Source: RGUW01 sp040399325
GTDB taxonomy: Bacteria; Cyanobacteriota; Cyanobacteriia; PCC-6307; Cyanobiaceae
Assembly: GCA_040399325.1 (NCBI GenBank)
Contig: JBBASJ010000006.1
Coordinates: 1 to 57,751 of the forward strand
DNA: 57,751 nt
Reading direction: 5' to 3'
Part shown: one piece after another, positions 16,053 to 22,980 of the stretch
Layout: each line of letters opens with the position of its first letter
Position numbering within the stretch: position 1 is the first letter of the stretch
Notes under the pieces: generated by a model
Database searches by the model: none
The model's input: the letters and a program-made list of their open reading frames with translations, nothing else
Told to the model about the DNA's origin: nothing
Position numbers and translations under genes: made by a program

Positions 16053-16151
16053 GGCAAACGCAGGCCTGATTGTTTGGCGATGCTTTTGAGGGTTCCCGGT
16101 GCCAGGCCATCCCTCCTGCTGGAGACGTCGGATGACCGCGCCAACCTTCAC
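16049..16151 (-). pseudogene. hicA: hicA toxin remnant with internal deletion and frameshift
   Basis: Starting at a GTG (16151) the first 15 codons read MKVGAVIRRLQQEGW, a standard HicA N-terminus. One base later, in another frame, the sequence reads LAPGTLKSIAKQSGLRLP and stops at 16049-16051, a standard HicA C-terminus overlapping the hicB ATG. The roughly 30 codons between, which normally carry the RNA-binding loop and the catalytic histidine (G-S-H motif), are missing. The span is 103 bp, not a multiple of three. The toxin is therefore dead. A database alignment with intact HicA would confirm the junction. Confidence 0.75.
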
Positions 16152-16372
16152 CCCTTGCTGCTCGCATCTGCGTTGAGCTCCGCAGTCCTGAAGGCTGACC
16201 ACAACCGTAAAAACACCGAATCTCGGCAAGGCCTCAAGGGGCCGAGACACGGCTGTGAGGAGCAGGACCGACTTGTGTTGATGCCGGTCATCCCCACCGG
16301 CTGCCACCGCCGCGGGCGGGCTCAGCGGCCGTTCAATCAAGGGAGTGCTCGGCGCCGCACGGGCGCAGGCTG
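16152..16372. other. Intergenic region upstream of hic remnant and hydrolase
   Basis: About 220 bp with no convincing gene. Open frames across it lack family-like content. It should contain the promoter of the hic remnant (minus strand) and of the hydrolase (plus strand). No repeat, tRNA or attachment site was recognised. Confidence 0.4.
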
Positions 16373-16402
16373 ATTCCGATCGCCACCCCACCGCTTGTTC
16401 TG

Positions 16403-16972
16403 GTGCATGGGCTGCTCGACAGCCCGACGGTGTTTGACCGCCTCCGGCGCGAGTTGGGTGAGCGGCGCGCCGATGTGTTGGCGCCAGCGCTGTCGCTGCG
16501 GCTGGGGCGTACGCCGATCGCCCAGGCCGCGGCCGAGCTGAGCCGCCAGATCGCGGCGGCCTATCCCGGTGACACCCCCATCGACGTGCTCGGCTTTTCG
16601 ATCGGCGGGGTGATCGGCCGCACCTGGATCCAGCGGCTGGGGGGGCACCAGCGCACGCGGCGCTTCATCAGCGTCGGCAGCCCCCAGCAGGGCACCTTGA
16701 CGGCGCGCCCCTGGCCGCGGCGGCTGTTTAAGGGGTTGGCCGATCTGCGCCAGGGCAGTGCCCTGCTGCACGCGCTCAACAACAACCTCGACACCCTGGC
16801 GGGGATCGACTGCCACAGCTTCTATTCGGCCCTTGATCTGGCGGTGCTGCCGGGCTGGCGGGCCGTGCTGCCGATCGGCCCGCGCACCCTGCTGCCGGTG
16901 GCGACCCACCCCCAGCTGCTGCGTGATGCCGCAGCGGTGGTCCCGTTGGCGCGGGAACTGCTGCGGCCCTGA
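16403..16972 (+). CDS. Alpha/beta hydrolase (lipase-like), start uncertain
   Basis: 189 aa from the GTG at 16403, but homologous folds normally have a beta strand just before the HGL oxyanion motif; here that strand (PPLVLV) lies upstream of the GTG, in the same open frame. No ATG, GTG or TTG precedes it; candidates are ATT at 16373 or CTG at 16370. The nucleophile elbow is IDVLGFSIGGVIGRTWIQ near residue 63, followed by RRFISVGSPQQGTLTA, as in triacylglycerol lipase-like proteins of cyanobacteria. Either a non-canonical start is used or the 5' end has been damaged next to the decayed hic locus. Confidence 0.75.
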   Translation: MHGLLDSPTVFDRLRRELGERRADVLAPALSLRLGRTPIAQAAAELSRQIAAAYPGDTPIDVLGFSIGGVIGRTWIQRLGGHQRTRRFISVGSPQQGTLTARPWPRRLFKGLADLRQGSALLHALNNNLDTLAGIDCHSFYSALDLAVLPGWRAVLPIGPRTLLPVATHPQLLRDAAAVVPLARELLRP

Positions 16973-17033
16973 GGTGCCCTGCCGCTGCACCGGGCTGTCC
17001 TGATCAACCTGAGGGTCAGCGTGGCGGCACCCG

Positions 17034-18140
17034 TTGGACTGGCTTGGCGTTTCCCTGCTGGTGCGCTGGTCGCTGGGCTGGTGGTTGTGGCTGCACCTGC
17101 GCCTGGCGCTGTTGCCTGAGGCTTGCGACGGGGCGGCACAGAGGGTCTCGGTGCTGATTCCGGCCCGCAACGAGGCTGCCACATTGCCGCGGCTGCTGGC
17201 TGCCCTGGGCCGTCAGAGCCTGCCGGCTGCCGAGGTGCTGGTCATCGACGATCACTCGCGCGACGGCACCGGTGCCATCGCCATGGCGGCCGCGGCGGCC
17301 GCGGGGTTGCCGCTGCGACTGATCCAGGCGCCGCCGCTGCCACCCGGCTGGTGCGGCAAGACCTGGGCCCTGCACCACGGCGTGGCGACCAGCAGCGGTG
17401 ATCTGCTGGTCTTTCTCGATGCCGACACCGAGCCCGAGCCCAGCCTGCTGGCCAGCCTGGTGGCCCAGCGGCAACGGCTGGGGGGCCTGGTGAGCGTGCA
17501 GCCCTACCACCGAACCGAACGGCCCTACGAGCAGCTCTCGCTGCTGTTCAACCTGGTGGGGCTGCTGGCGGTGCCCCTGGGTGCCGGCTGCGGTGTGGCC
17601 TTTGGCCCGGCCATGGTCACCAGCAGGCGCGACTACGACCGCAGCGGCGGTCACCGGGCCGTGGCCGCGCAGGTGGTCGAAGACTGGTTTCTGGGCCACT
17701 GCTACGAGCGCGCCGGCCTGCCGGTCAGCGCCTTTGTGGGCTGCGGTCAGATCGCCTACCGCATGTATCCCGGCGGCCTGGGCGAGCTGGTGATGGGCTT
17801 CAACAAGAACTTCGCCACGGCCGCCGGCGAGGTGCGCTGGCCCTGGATGCTGGCGGTGCTGCTGTGGCTCTCGGGCCTGTTCTGGGCCGCCTGGTGCCTG
17901 CCGGCGGCGGCGCTGGGCTGGCCCCTGGTGGGTAGCGGCGCCCTGCTGCCCAACCTGCTGACCTACAGCGCCTTTGGCCTGCAGCTGCTGGTGCTGACCC
18001 GGCGGGTGGGGCGCTTCGGCTGGATCAACCTGTTGTTCCCGCTGCCGGTCCTGTTCTTTCTGGGGGTGTTTGCGCTGGCGATCGTCAACCTCAAGCGCGG
18101 TCAGGTGCGCTGGAAAGGGCGCAGCGTGCCCACCCGCTGA
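17034..18140 (+). CDS. Family 2 glycosyltransferase, CrtQ-like, membrane-bound
   Basis: 368 aa from a TTG start, the only initiator near the first helix. An N-terminal hydrophobic segment (residues 3-25) is followed by a GT-A domain: VSVLIPARNEAATLPRLL near 38, VIDDHSRDGTG near 70, the metal-binding DxD in VFLDADTEPEP near 126, and the catalytic-base region VVEDWFLGHCY near 215. Three or four membrane helices follow. The layout matches CrtQ (glycosyl transfer to diaponeurosporenoate) and related carotenoid or lipid glycosyltransferases. The next gene is CrtO-like, 3 bp downstream, which supports a lipid or carotenoid substrate. Confidence 0.85.
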   Translation: MDWLGVSLLVRWSLGWWLWLHLRLALLPEACDGAAQRVSVLIPARNEAATLPRLLAALGRQSLPAAEVLVIDDHSRDGTGAIAMAAAAAAGLPLRLIQAPPLPPGWCGKTWALHHGVATSSGDLLVFLDADTEPEPSLLASLVAQRQRLGGLVSVQPYHRTERPYEQLSLLFNLVGLLAVPLGAGCGVAFGPAMVTSRRDYDRSGGHRAVAAQVVEDWFLGHCYERAGLPVSAFVGCGQIAYRMYPGGLGELVMGFNKNFATAAGEVRWPWMLAVLLWLSGLFWAAWCLPAAALGWPLVGSGALLPNLLTYSAFGLQLLVLTRRVGRFGWINLLFPLPVLFFLGVFALAIVNLKRGQVRWKGRSVPTR

Positions 18141-18143
18141 GCC

Positions 18144-18608
18144 ATGGCCACTGCATTGCTCTGCGGATTGGCTTGGCTGGGCTGGTCGCTGCTGGTGGGC
18201 AGCCTGGCCAATCGGCTGCCGGCCGCCTGGCTGGATCACGACAGCTGGCTCACCCGGCCGCGGGCCTGGGGCGAGCACACCTCAGGCTACGAGCGCCGGC
18301 TGGCGATCCGCCATTGGAAGCACTGGTTGCCCGATGCCGGCAACGCCCTGCCGGGCGGTGTGCGCAAGGCCGAGCTGGTGCGACCCGATCGCCTCACCCT
18401 GGCGCAGCTCTGCCTGGAGACCCGCCGCGCCGAGCTGGTGCATCTGGCCCTGTGGCCGTTCTGGCTGGTCACCGCTCTGTGGTTGCCGCCGCTGGGGGTG
18501 CTGCTCAATCTGCTGTTTGCGACGGCGTTCAACCTGCCCTGCCTGTGGGTGCAGCGCTACAACCGCCTGCGGCTACGGGCTCTGCTGCAGCGAAGGCCCA
18601 GGGGCTGA
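18144..18608 (+). CDS. CrtO-like (glycosyl-diaponeurosporenoate) acyltransferase family protein
   Basis: 154 aa, ATG at 18144, three bases after the glycosyltransferase. Several blocks match what I know of S. aureus CrtO: RHWKHWLPDAGN near residue 55, ETRRAELVHLALWPFW near 95, and NLPCLWVQRYNRLRLRALL near 130. Hydrophobic helices at both ends suggest a membrane protein. In S. aureus CrtO acylates the sugar that CrtQ added to the carotenoid. Here the product is unknown because no diapocarotenoid genes are nearby. The 3' end overlaps the CheB/CheR gene by 36 bp. Confidence 0.78.
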   Translation: MATALLCGLAWLGWSLLVGSLANRLPAAWLDHDSWLTRPRAWGEHTSGYERRLAIRHWKHWLPDAGNALPGGVRKAELVRPDRLTLAQLCLETRRAELVHLALWPFWLVTALWLPPLGVLLNLLFATAFNLPCLWVQRYNRLRLRALLQRRPRG

Positions 18609-21482
18609 CGAGCGGCTCTGTTTGGGCACCTCGCTGAGGGTGCCCACCACGTAATGCTCATGGCTCTCGTCGACCACCGTCGCCACCTCCTGCACGGTCC
18701 GCTCGTGACCGTGGCGGTCGATCAGCCGGTAGGTGACGCTCCAGCCGGACCGCTGGGCTGTGCGCGCCGCTTGGACGCTGCTGCGGTCGGCCTCGAGGAT
18801 GGCGCCATCGAGCAGGCCCGGGTCGCTGCACAGCTCGGTGGCACTCCAGCCGGTCAGCGCTTCGATGCGCGGGCTCAGATACAGGATCTGTCGCATGGTG
18901 TGGTCCCGCTTCCACACCGCCTGATCAAGGGCTTCGGTGAGTTTGCTGAATTCGCGCAGGGAGGCTTCGGCAGCCCGGCGCAGGGCCACCAGTTCGGACA
19001 CATCGGTGAGGGTGATGATCGCCCCCAGACGGATGCCTTCCTTGTCGCGGTAGGGCATCACCTGGGCGAGGTAGGACACCTCCTCGCTGCTGGCCTCGAT
19101 GCTGCAGCGTTCCTCGCCGTCGAGCACCGCCAGCAGGGCTTCGCGCAGGTGCGGCAGTGGCACGGTGGTGGGCACCCCGATCAGGGGCTGGCCGATGTCG
19201 TGCTCCAGCAGGCCGAAGACCCTCACGGCCAGGGGTGAGAAGCGGGTGATGCGCAGGTTGCGGTCGACGATCACCATCCCCTGGCTCAGGGAGCTCTGGA
19301 TGTTTTCCAGGTCGTTGTTGAGCCGCTCCAGCTCATCGCTGCGCACGCGCAGCTGCTGGTTGAGGGTGCCCAGTTCTTCGTTGGTGGCCTGCAGTTCCTC
19401 ATTGGAGGCTTCGAGCTCTTCGTTGGAGGACTGCAACTCCTCCGAGGAGGCCTGCAGTTCCTCTGACGACGCCTCCAGCTCCTCATTGACCTGCTCGAGG
19501 TCGGCGATCGAACGCCGCAGCGTCTCCTGGTTGGCGAGCAATTCCCGCTCCAGGCGTTCGATCTCGCGGGCAAAGGCGGTGTCCCGTTGGCTGTCGCCGG
19601 GTTCGTCTACCGCCCCGGTGGGCTCACCGCTCTCGTCCACAAACGCGAGCACGGTGAGAGCCCGCTCGCCCAGTTGCAACGGCGAGGCCTCCATGCGCAC
19701 CGGCATGGCCCGGCCCGGTAGAGCCAGGCGCCGGCTGCTGGCTCTGGAGTGGTCGGCCCGCACCAGCAGAAACAGCGCCCGGGCCTCCATCTGCAGCTCA
19801 TCGCGCAAAAACGCGCCAGCCGAAGCGGTCATGCGTCCTTCAGGAATCTTGCAGTAGGGCGAGACATCGCCCACCACTTCCACCAGGCTGTGGTTCTCAT
19901 CGAGAACCAGGCAGGGTCTGCCGATGGTGCGCACCAGCGCCTCCATCAGGTTGACGTGTTCGTTGGCCAGGGCGTCCTGTTCGCGGCTGCTGGCCGGGGT
20001 TGCCCGTGCCGGCGGGGCAGCCCGCTGTGAGGGCGCCGTTGGGGTGAAACGGCGGCGCGGACGACCGTCCTGGCTGCGCTGGTAGATGCGGTACAGGGGG
20101 TTGAGAATCGTGAATCCCGGTTTACGGCCGAGTGATTCGGAGCTGCCCAGAAACAGGACGCCCCCCGGGGTCAGTGAAAAGCTGAAAAAGTCGAGGACCC
20201 GCTCCTGCAGAGGTGCGGTGAAATAAATCAGGGTATTGCGAAAAGAGATCAGATCGATGCTGGGGAATGGCGGCTCTTCGCTGACGTTGTGACGCGCAAA
20301 GATCAAGCAGCTGCGCAGTTCCTTGTTGATTTCAATCTCATTGTCATGTTCGATCAAATAGCGACGTCGCATCGCCTCGGGGATGCTCTTGGCCGCTGAA
20401 ATCGGATAGGTGCCGCGCCTGCCGATCGCCAGGCTCTGCTCGTCGAGATCGGTGGCGAAGATCTTCAGCCTGTCACTGAGGTGGGCCGGGTGGCCCAGGG
20501 CCTCGCTGACGACCATCCCAATCGAATAGGCCTCTTCGCCGGTGGCACAGCCAGGCACCCAGACCCTGAGTTTTTCATTGTTGCCCACCCGCTCCAGCAG
20601 CGGGCGCAGATGCTCGCTGAGGGCGGCAAAGGCCTCAGGGTTGCGAAAAAAGGAGGTGACCGAGACCAGGAGGTTCTGGGCCAGGGCCTGGCCCTCCTGG
20701 GGATCGGTGGCCAGCAGCGCAAGGTACCCGGGCAGGTCGTTCAGGCCGCACACCGCCATGCGGCGCAGCACCTGGCGTCTGACGGTCGAATCCTTGTACT
20801 GGGAAAAATCGATGGCGGTGCTGCGCCTGAGCTCTGCGGCCACCTGGTCCAGCAACGCATGTTCCGAGACGCTGGCCTGGGCCTGAAGCCCCTGGTCAGT
20901 GCGGGCAAAACAGGTCGCCAGGCGCGTGCCGATCGCGGCGGGGTCACTGACCCAATCGGCCCGTCCCAGGGCCATTGCGGCCCGGGGCATGCCATCGAAG
21001 CGGGCACTTTCAGGACTTTGCACAAAGGTGAGTCCGCCGGCGGCGCCAACCGTGCGCAGGCCCAGGGCGCCATCGGAGCCGGTGCCCGAGAGCACGATTG
21101 CCACCGCCTTGGGGCCCCAGGCTTCGGCCAGCGAGTCAAACAGCTGGTCCACCGAGGGACTGGGCCGAAAGCGCGGTTGTGGCGCGCTCAGGTTGAGCCG
21201 ATCCGCCACGATCACGGCATCGCTGCCGGGGGGCACCACCAGCATCAAGCCCGCCTCCAGCCGGCTGCCGTCGCAGGCCTGGGCCACATGGAGGCTGGTG
21301 CTGCGGGCCAGCAACTCCACCAGTTGGCTGGGATGCTCCGGCGCCAGATGCTGGGCCACCACGTAACCCACCCTGGCCTCGCGCGGCAGATGGGCGACAA
21401 GATCCCGAAGCGCGTCCAGGCCTCCGGCAGAGGCCCCGATGACCACCACATGGTCGAGGCCGCCCACGCCAAAGTTGTTCAT
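18573..21482 (-). CDS. CheB-CheR-PAS fusion signalling protein
   Basis: 969 aa. Residues ~10-190: CheB-type methylesterase with Ser18 in GASAGG, His45 in AQHLAPEHPS and the Asp in LSGTGSDGA. Residues ~205-475: CheR methyltransferase with VWVPGCATGEEAYSIGM (SAM) and SFRNTLIYF. Residues ~515-635: PAS-like domain. Residues ~645-740: coiled coil of repeated heptads (NEELEAS, SEELQAS). Two further PAS domains close the protein near 745-855 and 865-955. There is no receiver, histidine kinase or GGDEF domain. Proteins of this class couple methylation signalling to PAS sensing; no MCP or CheA is nearby, so the target is unknown. Confidence 0.93.
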   Translation of the reverse strand: MNNFGVGGLDHVVVIGASAGGLDALRDLVAHLPREARVGYVVAQHLAPEHPSQLVELLARSTSLHVAQACDGSRLEAGLMLVVPPGSDAVIVADRLNLSAPQPRFRPSPSVDQLFDSLAEAWGPKAVAIVLSGTGSDGALGLRTVGAAGGLTFVQSPESARFDGMPRAAMALGRADWVSDPAAIGTRLATCFARTDQGLQAQASVSEHALLDQVAAELRRSTAIDFSQYKDSTVRRQVLRRMAVCGLNDLPGYLALLATDPQEGQALAQNLLVSVTSFFRNPEAFAALSEHLRPLLERVGNNEKLRVWVPGCATGEEAYSIGMVVSEALGHPAHLSDRLKIFATDLDEQSLAIGRRGTYPISAAKSIPEAMRRRYLIEHDNEIEINKELRSCLIFARHNVSEEPPFPSIDLISFRNTLIYFTAPLQERVLDFFSFSLTPGGVLFLGSSESLGRKPGFTILNPLYRIYQRSQDGRPRRRFTPTAPSQRAAPPARATPASSREQDALANEHVNLMEALVRTIGRPCLVLDENHSLVEVVGDVSPYCKIPEGRMTASAGAFLRDELQMEARALFLLVRADHSRASSRRLALPGRAMPVRMEASPLQLGERALTVLAFVDESGEPTGAVDEPGDSQRDTAFAREIERLERELLANQETLRRSIADLEQVNEELEASSEELQASSEELQSSNEELEASNEELQATNEELGTLNQQLRVRSDELERLNNDLENIQSSLSQGMVIVDRNLRITRFSPLAVRVFGLLEHDIGQPLIGVPTTVPLPHLREALLAVLDGEERCSIEASSEEVSYLAQVMPYRDKEGIRLGAIITLTDVSELVALRRAAEASLREFSKLTEALDQAVWKRDHTMRQILYLSPRIEALTGWSATELCSDPGLLDGAILEADRSSVQAARTAQRSGWSVTYRLIDRHGHERTVQEVATVVDESHEHYVVGTLSEVPKQSRSSAPGPSLQQSP
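19355..19495 (-). repeat. Heptad-coding repeats (coiled coil) in the CheB-CheR-PAS gene
   Basis: About seven successive 21-bp units encode variants of SEELQAS/NEELEAS. They form the signalling helix between the second and third sensory parts. Repeat number of such units often varies between strains. Confidence 0.8.
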
Positions 21483-21725
21483 GGCTGCAGGCTGGTGCTT
21501 GCTGGTCTGGGCGTCAAGGGTGTGTCGGCTTGCATGGGGGATTCAAGGACTCTTGAAGGCAGCTGATCTGTCGGTGTGACGTGTTTGCAAAAATGTGCAG
21601 ACCTGCAGGAGAAGTGCAATCTTCCGGTTCCAAGGCTGTTGGAGAGCTGGAATCGTTCCGCAGTCGATGGTTCAATTTCTTTGTACCAGCCTGGTTGCAG
21701 TCAGGGCGTTGCAAGCATCAGCCTC
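21483..21725. promoter_or_regulatory. Divergent intergenic region between cheB-cheR-PAS and RHH gene
   Basis: 243 bp of noticeably AT-richer DNA than the flanking genome. It separates the outward-facing starts of the CheB/CheR gene and the ribbon-helix-helix gene, so it should contain promoters for both and perhaps a binding site of the RHH or AraC regulator. No clear operator palindrome was identified by eye. Confidence 0.45.
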
Positions 21726-21917
21726 ATGGACAGCAATTCATCGTCCCAATTCAAGGCTTTTCGAAAGCCGGTCAGGTTATGCATCACCATCTGCCATTCC
21801 ACCTGTGCAGAGCTTGAGCGACTGAGCCTTGAGCAGGGCAGATCCCGCTCAAATCTTGCTGCTTATTTGATTGAAACCGGCCTCGTAGAGGCGGCCACAC
21901 GCTCGCAGGATTTTTGA
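21726..21917 (+). CDS. Ribbon-helix-helix (CopG/Arc-like) DNA-binding protein
   Basis: 63 aa from the ATG at 21726; the frame is open upstream but only this part looks like protein. The segment RLCITICHSTCAELERLSLE followed by QGRSRSNLAAYLIETGL has the beta-strand, helix, G-R-S-x-S-N turn and second helix of RHH repressors. RHH proteins dimerise and bind operators through the beta ribbon. It lies 43 bp before the AraC gene and is probably in the same unit. No toxin partner is present, so autoregulator or local regulator is more likely than antitoxin. Confidence 0.72.
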   Translation: MDSNSSSQFKAFRKPVRLCITICHSTCAELERLSLEQGRSRSNLAAYLIETGLVEAATRSQDF

Positions 21918-21960
21918 TAGGGTTGCCCGTAGGTGTTTTCACTTTGTTGTTTTTTAGCGT

Positions 21961-22980
21961 GTGCATGAGACTTTAGTCGGTTTAATCGAGCCCTATCTTC
22001 GGTCGTTCAAGGCTGGTCTGTTTGATGATTGTGTTGAGCAGGCTCCGACGCCGCTTGGGAGTGCTGTCGGACGATTGGGACTGCTTGAGGGACAGGCTTT
22101 TGGGGTGTTCCAGATTGATCTTGATGCGCTGAATGTCGTCGCGATCAGCGGTCCTGGATCGGCCTGTCAGCTGCCGGAATCGTCTTGGCTTTCGCTGCTC
22201 TATGTGACGACGGGTGAGGTCACCCTGTTCAGCGAGCAGGCATGTTGGCGTGTGGGGGCAGGAAGCTGTCTGGTCGTGGCGGGACAGCGGTTGCGCTGGC
22301 AAAGCAGCGATTTTTCGTTGGTCTCTTTGATGTTGCCTCTGGAAGGAATCTCAGAGTTGGCTGATCTGTTGTTGCCGGGTTGTTCTGACTGCTTGAAGGA
22401 TCCTGGCCAGTTGGTCGCTCCTGGCAGTCGTCAGCGTGGTCATGATCAAGTCGTTGATTCCTTGTTGGTCAGTCTTGATCGCTTGCTCACGATCCTGCTC
22501 CATGTCTACGGTGCCGGCTCCTCTCTCCTGCCTCAGCTTGGTGTGTCTGAGTTGTTGTGCAGGATTGTGCTTCTGGTTGCCTTCCCTCAATTGCGGCGCG
22601 ACTGTCTGCTGGCCAAGACGCTGCGTGATCAGATGGCATCCAAGGACGCGTTTGATCGGCTGATTGTCTACATCAGGGACAATCTTGATCAGCCCCTCAA
22701 TCTGACGCTGCTGGAGAAGCGCAGCAGTTATTCGCGGCGTGCGTTGCAGTACGCCTTCAAGGAGCGTCTCGGCTGCACGGCCACCCAGTGGATTCGGGCG
22801 CAACGGCTCGATCTGGCGCACCAACTGCTGCGCAACCCCGCCCCGGGCGACACGGTGGCGAGTATTGCCCAGGCCAGCGGCTATCGCTCCATGGGGCTGT
22901 TCAGCATCGAGTTTCAGCAGCGTTTTCACATCAAGCCCTCGCAGTTGCTGCGTGAGGCACGGGCCCATTGGCCCAGCTGA
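21961..22980 (+). CDS. AraC-family transcriptional regulator
   Basis: 339 aa, GTG at 21961. Residues ~20-180 form a sensor resembling AraC cupin-type domains (SSWLSLLYVTTGEVTLFSEQ, WRVGAGSCLVVAG). The C-terminal ~100 residues have the two helix-turn-helix motifs: LNLTLLEKRSSYSRRALQYA and the AraC signature DTVASIAQASGYRSMGLFSI followed by FQQRFHIKPSQLLRE. The effector is unknown. The first two thirds of the gene are AT-richer than the genome, while the last third is GC-rich like the neighbours. The 3' end overlaps the GH3 gene by 50 bp. Confidence 0.9.
   Translation: MHETLVGLIEPYLRSFKAGLFDDCVEQAPTPLGSAVGRLGLLEGQAFGVFQIDLDALNVVAISGPGSACQLPESSWLSLLYVTTGEVTLFSEQACWRVGAGSCLVVAGQRLRWQSSDFSLVSLMLPLEGISELADLLLPGCSDCLKDPGQLVAPGSRQRGHDQVVDSLLVSLDRLLTILLHVYGAGSSLLPQLGVSELLCRIVLLVAFPQLRRDCLLAKTLRDQMASKDAFDRLIVYIRDNLDQPLNLTLLEKRSSYSRRALQYAFKERLGCTATQWIRAQRLDLAHQLLRNPAPGDTVASIAQASGYRSMGLFSIEFQQRFHIKPSQLLREARAHWPS

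Noticed and set aside
18654..21566. Several long plus-strand frames opposite the CheB-CheR-PAS gene
   Set aside because: Shadows; the minus strand has uninterrupted CheB, CheR and PAS motifs.
21514..21714. 66-codon minus-strand frame in the intergenic region beside the RHH gene
   Set aside because: No conserved-looking content or ribosome-binding site; overlaps the probable promoter region.
21726..21917. RHH protein as an antitoxin
   Set aside because: The neighbouring gene is an AraC regulator, not a small toxin; no toxin-like ORF is close.
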